A DNA stretch of 64,000 bases. Source: Nucisporomicrobium flavum. GTDB taxonomy: Bacteria; Actinomycetota; Actinomycetes; Mycobacteriales; Micromonosporaceae. Below the pieces are notes generated by a model that saw only the letters and a list, made by a program, of their open reading frames with translations, had not been told where the DNA came from and did not search any database. Shown in pieces: positions 35,082-42,800 of the stretch. Numbering within the stretch: the stretch's first letter is position 1; each line of letters opens with the position of its first letter. The translations under genes and the position numbers were made by a program. The stretch lies in the NCBI RefSeq assembly GCF_016464385.1, contig NZ_JADMLH010000006.1:310001-374000 (forward strand). The letters run 5' to 3'.

Positions 35082-35162
35082 CCGGCCGGCTGTTCCGCGA
35101 GCAGCTGCCGCGCAGCTCCTCGGGCCCTGACCGGCCGGCTACTCCGCGAGCAGCTGCCGCAG
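35065..35162. repeat. Tandem 49-bp duplication
   Basis: Two copies, 35065-35113 and 35114-35162, differ at two or three positions. The first copy covers the end of the aminotransferase gene; the second covers the end of the convergent MerR gene (its last codons and stop). The duplication therefore generates the whole short space between the two convergent genes. Only two copies, no spacer and no leader, so it is not a CRISPR. Confidence 0.85.
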
Positions 35163-35789
35163 CGCCTCGTGCCGCGCGATGCCGGTCATGACGGACTGCA
35201 CGACCGCGCCGAGCACGGCCACCACGACGACGGCCTCGCGCAGCGCCGGGTCCGCCGGGTTGCGGTCGAGCTGCTTACGGGTCGCGTACGCCCACAGCAC
35301 AGCCAGGTCGTCACCGGCGGCCTCGGTGGCGGTCGCCGCGTACCGGTCGAGCACCGGCCACAGCTCGGCGAGGTCGAGCACGTCGGCCACCGCGCACACC
35401 TCGGTCAGCCGTTCCCGCAGGGCCGTTCCCGGTGGATGCCAGCCCTGCCGGTCCAGCGTGGCGCCGACCCGGGCGCCGGCGGCCGCGTACCGCTCGTCCA
35501 CGCCGCGCGGGTGCCGCCCCGAGAAGGCCTCCTCGACGGCGGTGATCAGGTCCGCCGGCGAGGTCGCGGTGTCGTCGACCGCGGCGAGCACGGCGAGCAC
35601 CCCGGGAACGCTCATGCCGCCGACCCGGAGCAGGGCGTCGACCACGTTCAGCCGGCGCAGGTGCCCGGGCCCGTAGTCGGCCTGGTTGCGCGCCCTCGGC
35701 ACCCCCGGCGGGAGGAGGCCCGTGCGCAGGTAGTACTTGATGGTCGGCACCACGATGCCGCTCTGCCGCGACAGTTCACCGATCCGCAT
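35139..35789 (-). CDS. MerR-family transcriptional regulator
   Basis: 216 residues from the ATG at 35789 with GGTGAGAG upstream. The N-terminal winged helix is typical: MRIGELSRQSGIVVPTIKYYLRTGLLPPG, then NQADYGPGHLRRLNVVDALL. The C-terminal region (75-216) is helical and longer than in metal-sensing MerR proteins, so it is likely a drug- or metabolite-binding effector domain. It is divergent from the enediyne cassette across 173 bases, making it the obvious candidate for local control of warhead production, perhaps in response to the product itself. Confidence 0.9.
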   Translation of the reverse strand: MRIGELSRQSGIVVPTIKYYLRTGLLPPGVPRARNQADYGPGHLRRLNVVDALLRVGGMSVPGVLAVLAAVDDTATSPADLITAVEEAFSGRHPRGVDERYAAAGARVGATLDRQGWHPPGTALRERLTEVCAVADVLDLAELWPVLDRYAATATEAAGDDLAVLWAYATRKQLDRNPADPALREAVVVVAVLGAVVQSVMTGIARHEALRQLLAE

Positions 35790-35962
35790 GCTCTCACCGC
35801 CAGCTGGTGCCGGGAGGCTCCGCGACCTCAGCGTACGACGCGGCGACGGCACATTCTTCTCGGCGTTTGGGTCCAGCCGGCGTATAGCCGAGTACAGAAC
35901 TGCTCAACCGGGGTTTGCGAGGCTTCCCGCATTTCCGCACCCTCAGCCCTCGGGAGGAGCGC
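35790..35962. promoter_or_regulatory. Divergent promoter region of merR-like gene and enediyne cassette
   Basis: A locally AT-richer stretch with CCAGCTGG (perfect 8-bp palindrome, near 35801-35808) close to the regulator and CGGC-GTATA-GCCG (35878-35890) closer to the cassette. TATAGC within the latter could be a -10 box for the cassette with TTCTCG about 20 bases upstream, the long spacing typical of MerR-controlled promoters. The word CGGGGTTTGCG at 35909-35919 recurs inverted upstream of the VOC gene at 32989. GGGAGGAGC is the ribosome-binding site of unbL. Confidence 0.4.
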
Positions 35963-36940
35963 ATGGCCGGCTCCGAAGTGCTCCGTACGGCGACCGCGCC
36001 CGGATGGCGGCGGGTACTGCGCCTGCCGCCGTCGATGGTGGACTTCGAGCGTCGCGGTTTCCGCACCGGGCCCGCGCAGACGCGTACGGTCCTGGAGGCT
36101 GCGGCGCGGACCTTCCTCGACGGCTATCACGCCGAGCTGGCGACCCGGCCCGGCGAACCGCCCGAGCTGTCCGCGGTGCCGCCCGACCGGCGCGGGTTCG
36201 CCGCCGAGGGCGCGGCCATGGCGGCCGTGCTGCTGGACAGCCTGCGTCCCGCCGGCGCACCCCGCTCGGCCGCGCTGCACGCCGCCCACGACGACCGCTA
36301 CGCCTACCTGATCCACGTGGGCGCCGGCTGGGCGTTGGCGAAGCTGCGCCGCAACCGGTTGGGCCGGGTCGGGGCCGGGGCACCGCTGCTGCGCTGGCTG
36401 GCGTACGACGGAATGGGCTTCTGCACGGCCTTCTTCGCCGGGCCACGGGCGCTTCGGCGGTGGAGCCACCACCCGGGCGCCTGCCCCGCCACCTGCGACA
36501 TCCGATACCAGGGCTTCGGGCGGGCGCTGTGGTTCCGCGCCTGCGGCGACCCGTCGGCCGTCGCCGCTTCCGTGGCCGCGCTGCCCGTGCGGCACCGCGA
36601 CGACGCGTGGAGCGGGGTGGCGCTCGCGGCGACCTACGCCGGCGGGGTCGCCGACCGGACCTATGCCGAGCTGTACGACCGGGCCTCCGGCCACCGGGAC
36701 GCCCTGGCTCAGGGCTGCGCGTTCGGCGCCGAGGCGTGGCGGCTGTGCGCGTACGCCCCGCCGCACGCCGCCGTGGCAGCCGAAGTTCTCACCGGCGGTC
36801 CGCCGGAGCGGGCGGCCGGATGGACGTGGGCCGCCCGGCGCGGGCTGGACCTGCCGGGCGCCGACGCCGGCGACTACCGGGCCTGGCGGCAACGCGTCCA
36901 GGCGACGGCCGCCGCGGTGCTGCCGGGCAGGCCGTCATGA
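35963..36940 (+). CDS. unbL: Enediyne biosynthesis protein, DUF1702 family (UnbL-type)
   Basis: 325 residues from the ATG with GGGAGGAGC upstream. The family is defined by DUF1702 and is found almost only in enediyne clusters as part of the warhead cassette. Recognisable stretches are RVLRLPPSMVDFERRGFR near the N-terminus, FLDGYHAEL, GFAAEGAAMA, HVGAGWALAK, YDGMGFCTAFF and YQGFGRALWF. No membrane segment and no known catalytic motif. The biochemical role is not established; it is needed with its neighbours for warhead assembly. It overlaps unbV by four bases (ATGA) and is first in the cassette. Confidence 0.9.
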   Translation: MAGSEVLRTATAPGWRRVLRLPPSMVDFERRGFRTGPAQTRTVLEAAARTFLDGYHAELATRPGEPPELSAVPPDRRGFAAEGAAMAAVLLDSLRPAGAPRSAALHAAHDDRYAYLIHVGAGWALAKLRRNRLGRVGAGAPLLRWLAYDGMGFCTAFFAGPRALRRWSHHPGACPATCDIRYQGFGRALWFRACGDPSAVAASVAALPVRHRDDAWSGVALAATYAGGVADRTYAELYDRASGHRDALAQGCAFGAEAWRLCAYAPPHAAVAAEVLTGGPPERAAGWTWAARRGLDLPGADAGDYRAWRQRVQATAAAVLPGRPS

Positions 36941-38826
36941 GCCGCCGGTGGGACCTCCGCCCGGCCCTGGCCCCCGCGCTGGCGGTCGCGTTGTGCGTGG
37001 GCGTCGGCTGGGCCACCCGGGCGCCGGCCGCCGCGGGCGACCCTGACACGCTGGCACGGCGGTTCTCCTGGGCGGTCACCGACGTCAACGGCGATCCACC
37101 CGCGGCGCGTACCGAACGGGCCGTGGAGCCCGCCCTGCGGCACATCCGGGCCTGGATCTCCGCCGTGGGCGCGTCGGCCGGCCTGGCTGACCTCGACGGC
37201 AACGCCCGGCCCGACGACGTGTGCCTGGTCGACCCGCGCGACGACGCCGTGACCGTCCTCCCGGCTCCCGGCACCGGCGCCCGGTACGCCGCCTTCCCGC
37301 TGGTGCCGGGCCCGCCGGGGAACGTGCCCGCGGCCGTCGCCCCGATGGGCTGCATGCCGGGCGACCTCAACGAGGACGGGCTCACCGACGTGCTGGTGTA
37401 CTTCTGGGGCCGGGCACCGCTGGCGTTCCTGCGGGTGCCGGGAACCCCGCTCGCGGCCGCCGCGTTCCGGGCGTCCGACGTCACCGGCGGCTCCGGCGAG
37501 GTCTGGAACAGCACCACCGCCGACCTCGCCGACCTCGACGGCGACGGGCACCTCGACCTGCTCATCGGCAACTACTTCCCGGACGGGGCCCGGGTGCTCG
37601 ACGCGAGCGCGCACGACGACCCGCTCATCCGGATGCAGGACTCGATGTCGAACGCCACCAACGGGGGGCGCAACCGGATCCTGCGCCTGGACCACGTCGA
37701 CCGCACCGGGCCGGTGCCGGTGCCGCGCTACGCCGACGCGTCCGCAGCGTTCGCGGACGACCAGGCGCGCTCGTGGACGCTGGCCTTCGGCGCTCAGGAC
37801 CTCGACGGCGACGGCCTGCCCGAGCTCTACACGGCGAACGACTTCGGCCGCGACCACCTGCTGCACAACCGGTCCACACCGGGGCACATCGCGTTCACCG
37901 AGCTGCGCGGGCGGCGCTCGGCGAGCATGCCGAAGTCGAAGGTGATCGGCAACGACTCCTTCAAGAGCATGGGCGTGGCCTTCCCCGACCTCAACGCCGA
38001 CGGCCGGCCCGACATCGTGGTCAGCAACATCACCACGCAGTGGGGGCTGCAGGAGAGCAACTTCGCGTACGTGAGCACCGGCACCGGCCCGATCCGCGGG
38101 CGGCCGGCACCGTACACGGACCGCAGTGAGCCGCTCGGGCTGTCGCGCAGCGGCTGGGGCTGGGACATCAAGGCCGCCGACTTCGACAACGACGGCACCG
38201 ACGAGCTGATCCAGGCGGTCGGCTTCGTCGCCGGCCGGGGCAACGACTGGCCGCAGCTGCAGGAGCTGGCGATGACCAACGACGACGTGCTGCGCTTCCC
38301 ATGGTCGTGGCCGGACTTCGGGCCGGGCACCGACATCGCCGGGCACCAGCGCGACCCGTTCTTCGTCCGAGACGCCGACGGGCGCTACGTCGACATCGGC
38401 GAGCGCCTGGGCATCGCGAACGCGGGCCCGAGCCGCGGCATCGCCGTCGCCGACGTCGACCACGACGGCCGCGCGGACGTGCTCCTCGCGAACCAGTGGG
38501 CCCGGTCGCAGTTCCTGCGCAACACCGGGCCGGCCGGGGCGTACCTCGGGCTGCGCCCGTTGCTGCCGGCCACCGCGCCGGGCGGTCACCCGCGGCCGGC
38601 GATCGGCGCCGCGGTCACCGTCACCCGCGCCGACGGCCGGGTCCTGCGCCAGCAGCTGTACCCCGCCAACGGCCACACCGGCGTCAACGGCCCGGAGCTG
38701 CTCTTCGGGCTGGGCGCCGCAGCGGACGCGCCGGTCTCCGTCACGGTCACGTGGCGCGACGCGTCCGGCCCGCACACCACCACCACGTCCCTCTCCCCCG
38801 GCTGGCACGACCTCGTGCTGGCGTGA
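36937..38826 (+). CDS. unbV: Enediyne biosynthesis protein UnbV (FG-GAP/ASPIC-UnbV)
   Basis: 629 residues. A signal peptide or anchor at 8-30 (LAPALAVALCVGVGWATR) is followed by a propeller built from calcium-binding FG-GAP-like repeats: DLDGDGHLDLLIGN, DLDGDGLPELYTAN, DLNADGRPDIVVSN, DFDNDGTDELIQA and DVDHDGRADVLLAN. The C-terminal ASPIC/UnbV domain (about 535-629) includes NGHTGVNGPELLFGLG. The family is one of the conserved warhead-cassette proteins; its role is unknown, but its export signal indicates action at or outside the membrane. Start overlaps the unbL stop; unbU follows after 25 bases. Confidence 0.95.
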   Translation: MSRRWDLRPALAPALAVALCVGVGWATRAPAAAGDPDTLARRFSWAVTDVNGDPPAARTERAVEPALRHIRAWISAVGASAGLADLDGNARPDDVCLVDPRDDAVTVLPAPGTGARYAAFPLVPGPPGNVPAAVAPMGCMPGDLNEDGLTDVLVYFWGRAPLAFLRVPGTPLAAAAFRASDVTGGSGEVWNSTTADLADLDGDGHLDLLIGNYFPDGARVLDASAHDDPLIRMQDSMSNATNGGRNRILRLDHVDRTGPVPVPRYADASAAFADDQARSWTLAFGAQDLDGDGLPELYTANDFGRDHLLHNRSTPGHIAFTELRGRRSASMPKSKVIGNDSFKSMGVAFPDLNADGRPDIVVSNITTQWGLQESNFAYVSTGTGPIRGRPAPYTDRSEPLGLSRSGWGWDIKAADFDNDGTDELIQAVGFVAGRGNDWPQLQELAMTNDDVLRFPWSWPDFGPGTDIAGHQRDPFFVRDADGRYVDIGERLGIANAGPSRGIAVADVDHDGRADVLLANQWARSQFLRNTGPAGAYLGLRPLLPATAPGGHPRPAIGAAVTVTRADGRVLRQQLYPANGHTGVNGPELLFGLGAAADAPVSVTVTWRDASGPHTTTTSLSPGWHDLVLA

Positions 38827-38851
38827 CGGGACAGAGCCGAGGAGCCGTCCG

Positions 38852-39817
38852 ATGGCGCAACCGACCATTCCGAACCGGACCCCGAAGGGCATCACGGCAC
38901 TCCGCCGGTTCGCCTTGTCGATCACGGTGTTCACCGTCGTGGGACACCTGTTTCTGGGCTTCGAGCAGGCGTACCTCACGCCGGTCGTGGCGCTGCTGAC
39001 GGCGTACGCCCTGAGCCTGCTGCTGGAGTGGGTCGACGCGCGAGGGCACGGCCGCCCGGTGCGCTACGGCGGCTCATCCGGCAACCTCGTCACGTTCCTG
39101 CTGCCGGCACACATCGCGGCGCTGGCCTGCGCGATGCTGCTGTACGGCAACCAGCGCCTGCTGCCGACGGTGTTCGCGGTGACCGTGGCGATCTGCGGCA
39201 AGTACGTGCTGCGCCTGCGGATCGGCGGTCAGCCCCGGCACCTGTTCAACCCGAGCAACCTGGGCATCAGCGCCACCCTGGTGCTGTTCAGCACGAGCGT
39301 GGCCATCGCGCCGCCGTACGAGTTCACCGAGAACGTCGGCTCGGTCGTCGACTGGGTGCTGCCCGGCGCGATCCTGGTCGCCGGCTCGATGATCAACGGC
39401 AAGCTCACCGGCCGGATGCCGCTGATCGCCGCCTGGGTCGGCGGGTTCGTGCTGCAGGCGGTGCTGCGGGCGCTGCTGTTCGGCCACGCGCCGGCCTCCG
39501 CGCTGCTGACCATGACCGGTGTCGCGTTCATCCTGTTCACCAACTACATGATCACCGACCCCGGCACGACCCCCGGCCGGCCGCGGGACCAGGTGGTCTT
39601 CGGGCTCGCCACGGCGCTCGTGTACGGCGCGCTCGTCGTCGCGGGCATCACCTTCGGCCTGTTCTACGCGCTCACGATCGTCTGCGCCGGCCGGTTCGTG
39701 CTCACCTGGGTGCGATCGCTGCGGGGCGCCGGGGGTGCCGAGCCGGTCCGCCCGGCCGAGGCCACCGTGCCGGCCGTGGCGACCACCGGCGGGCGTACGG
39801 CCGTACCGGTCAGATGA
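38852..39817 (+). CDS. unbU: Enediyne biosynthesis protein UnbU (RnfD/NqrB-like membrane protein)
   Basis: 321 residues with about eight membrane helices. Features shared with RnfD/NqrB electron-transport subunits include the loop RHLFNPSNLGISATL and the later stretch NYMITDPGTTPGRPRDQ; in Rnf/Nqr a Thr in the former kind of loop can carry FMN, so a redox role at the membrane is conceivable. UnbU is a fixed member of the enediyne warhead cassette with unproven function. GAGGAG precedes the ATG, and the stop overlaps the pksE start (ATGA). Confidence 0.95.
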   Translation: MAQPTIPNRTPKGITALRRFALSITVFTVVGHLFLGFEQAYLTPVVALLTAYALSLLLEWVDARGHGRPVRYGGSSGNLVTFLLPAHIAALACAMLLYGNQRLLPTVFAVTVAICGKYVLRLRIGGQPRHLFNPSNLGISATLVLFSTSVAIAPPYEFTENVGSVVDWVLPGAILVAGSMINGKLTGRMPLIAAWVGGFVLQAVLRALLFGHAPASALLTMTGVAFILFTNYMITDPGTTPGRPRDQVVFGLATALVYGALVVAGITFGLFYALTIVCAGRFVLTWVRSLRGAGGAEPVRPAEATVPAVATTGGRTAVPVR

Positions 39818-42800
39818 CGCCCGGGTCCCGGCGCATCGCCGTCGTCGGCCTGGCCTGCCGCTACCCCGACGCCGCGGGACCGGACCGGCTCTGGCAGACC
39901 GTGATGGCGCGGCGCGCCGCGTTCCGCCGGATGCCGCCCGAGCGCCTGCCCCTGGCCGACTACGGCGGCGACGGCGCCGACCAGACCTACGTGACGCATG
40001 CCGCGCTGCTCACCGGCTGGCACTTCGACCGGCAGCGCTTCCGGGTGGCGGGACCGGCGTTCCGCGCCGCGGACACCGCGCACTGGCTCGCGCTGGACAT
40101 GAGCGCGGCCGCCCTCGCGGACGCCGGTTTCCCGGACGGCGACGGCCTCGACGCCGGCCGGGTCGGCGTGATCCTGGGCAACTCGCTGACCGGGGAGTTC
40201 TCGCGGGCGGCCGCGCTGCGTACGCGGTGGCCGTACGTGCGCCGCACCGTGCTCGCCGCGCTGGCCGAGTCGCCGCTGGGCCCGGACGACCGGGCGGCGC
40301 TGCTGCGGGCCGTCGAGCGCCGCTACAAGGAACCGTTCCCCGCGCCGACCGACGAGACCCTGGCCGGCGCGCTGTCGAACACGATCGCCGGACGGATCTG
40401 CAACCACTTCGACTTCCACGGCACCGGGTACACAGTGGACGGCGCTTGCGCCTCGTCGCTGCTGGCGGTGTCGCACGCCGCCGACGCGGTCGCCGCCGGG
40501 CGGCTCGACGTGGCGCTGGCCGGCGGGGTGGACCTCAGCCTGGACCCCTTCGAGCTCGTCGGATTCGCCCGGGCGGGGGCGCTGGCCCGCGACGAGATGC
40601 GCGTGTACGACCGCCGGCCCACCGGGTTCCTGCCGGGCGAGGGGTGCGGGCTGGTGGTGCTGTGCCGCGAGGACTTCGCCGTGCGGCACGGGCTGCGGGT
40701 GTACGCGTACCTGCTCGGCTGGGCAACCTCGTCGGACGGCCACGGCGGCCTGATCCGGCCCGAGGCGGCCGGGCAGCTGCTCGCCCTGCGCCGCGCGTAC
40801 GAGCACGCCCGCCTCGACCCCGCCGAGGCGGCCCTGATCGAGGGCCACGGCACGGGAACCGAGGTCGGCGACGGCACGGAACTACGGGCGCTGCTGGAGG
40901 TCCGCGGCCGGACCCCGCGCCGGGCCGCTCTCGGCAGCGTCAAGGCGAACATCGGGCACACCAAGGCGGCGGCCGGGGTGGCGGGGCTGCTCAAAGCGGT
41001 CCTGGCGGTGCACCGCGGCGTCCTGCCGCCCACCACGGGATGTCCCGAGCCGCACCCGCTGCTCTCCGGGCCGGAGGCGAGCCTCACGATCCTCGACGAG
41101 GCCCGCCCGTGGCCGGCCGGCGAGCGGTACGCCGGCGTCAGTGCGATGGGCTTCGGCGGCATCAACGCCCACGTCGTCCTCGGCGGCCCGGGCGGCGCCG
41201 GACGGCGGCTGCACCCGGCCGAGCGGCACCTCGCGGGCCGGCACCCGAGCCACGAGGTGATCGTCTGCACCGGGGCCGACCGCCGGGCCCTCGCCGCGAA
41301 GCTGACGTCGATCCGGGACGCCGCCGCCGCGATGTCCCGCGCCGAGCTGGGCGATCTCGGCGCCGGGCTGGCGCGGACCGAGCCACCCGACGCACCGGTG
41401 CGGTTCGCCGCGGTCGTGGCCTCGCCCGGCGAGCTGGCGGCGGCCGCGGAGCACGCGCTGACCCGGCTGGCGGCCGGCGAGCCGGAGATCATCGATCCGG
41501 CACGGCGCCTGTTCCTCGCCGAGGGCCGGCTGCGGGTGGCCTTGCTCTTCCCCGGGCAGGCCGCGCCGTGCTACCCGGACGCGGGCGCGCTCGGGGACCT
41601 GCTCGACGAGGTGCCGGCGGCGTACGCCGACCCCCTGCCGGTGGCCACCCCGCCGGCCGGTCCGGTCGGCACGGCCGTCGCGCAGCCGGCGATCCTGCGC
41701 GCCACCCTGGCCGGGCTGCGCTGGTTGGACGCGCTCGGCGTCGAGGCGGACGAGGCCGTCGGTCACAGCCTCGGCGAACTGGCCGCCCTGGTCTGGGCCG
41801 GCACCTTGGACGAGGACGAGGCGTACGACCTCGCGCGCACCCGCGGCGCGGCGATGGCCCAGGCCGACCCGGTCTCCGGCGGCATGGCCGCGCTCGAGGC
41901 CACCGAGGACGACCTGACCCCGCTGCTGGCCGGCACCGATGTCGTGGTCGCCGCCGACAACGGCCCCCGGCGGCTGGTCGTCTCCGGCGACCGGGCCCAG
42001 CTGCGCCGGGTCCTCGACCGGGCCGCCGCTGCCGGGATCCGGGCGGGCCTGCTGCCGGTGGCGCACGCGTTCCACTCCCCCGCGATGGCCGGGGCCGCGT
42101 ACCGGCTCAAGGAGGCGGCCGCCGCCGTGCCGTGGCGCCCCGCACAACGACGCTTCGTCTCGACCGTCACCGGCGACTGGTTCGCCGCGGAGGACGCCGT
42201 CGAGCTGCTCGTCCGCCAGCTCACCGCGCCCGTACGCTTCCGCCAGGCGATGCAGAGGTGCCGGTCCGGGCTCTTCGTCGAGGTCGGCCCCGGTCACCTG
42301 CTCACCGGGCTGACCGGCGGACGCGCGGTCGCGATGGACGCCGGATCACCCTCGGCCGCCGGCGTCGCCACGGTCACCGCCGCCCTGTTCGCCGCCGGCC
42401 GGTGCGGCACCGTGGTGCCCTGGTACGCCCGGCGCTTCACCCGTCCCTTCGAGCTCGGCCACCGCCCGGACGTCCTCGTCGGTGCCTGCGAGACCGCCGT
42501 GCCCGAGGTGGACCCCGCCGCGGTGGACGACACCGGGCAGGAGCCGGCGGACACCGTGCGGCCCCGGCCGGTCGATCAGGACGCCGAGCCGCTCGCGGCG
42601 ACCGTCGCGGCGGTCGCGGACGCGTGCGAACTGGACCCGGCAGCGGTTCCGTCCGACGCCCGGCTCCTGGCCGACCTGCACCTCAGTTCGCTGCTCGTCG
42701 GCCGGCTCGCCGGGGACGTGGCGACCCGCCTCGGCCGTGCCCTGCCGGCGGCGCCGCTGAGCCTCGCCACCGCGACGGTCGCCGAGCTCGCCGAGGTCGT

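Noticed and set aside
35065..35162. Possible CRISPR or transposon repeats
   Set aside because: Only two adjacent copies without spacers, inverted ends or transposase; it is a simple tandem duplication.
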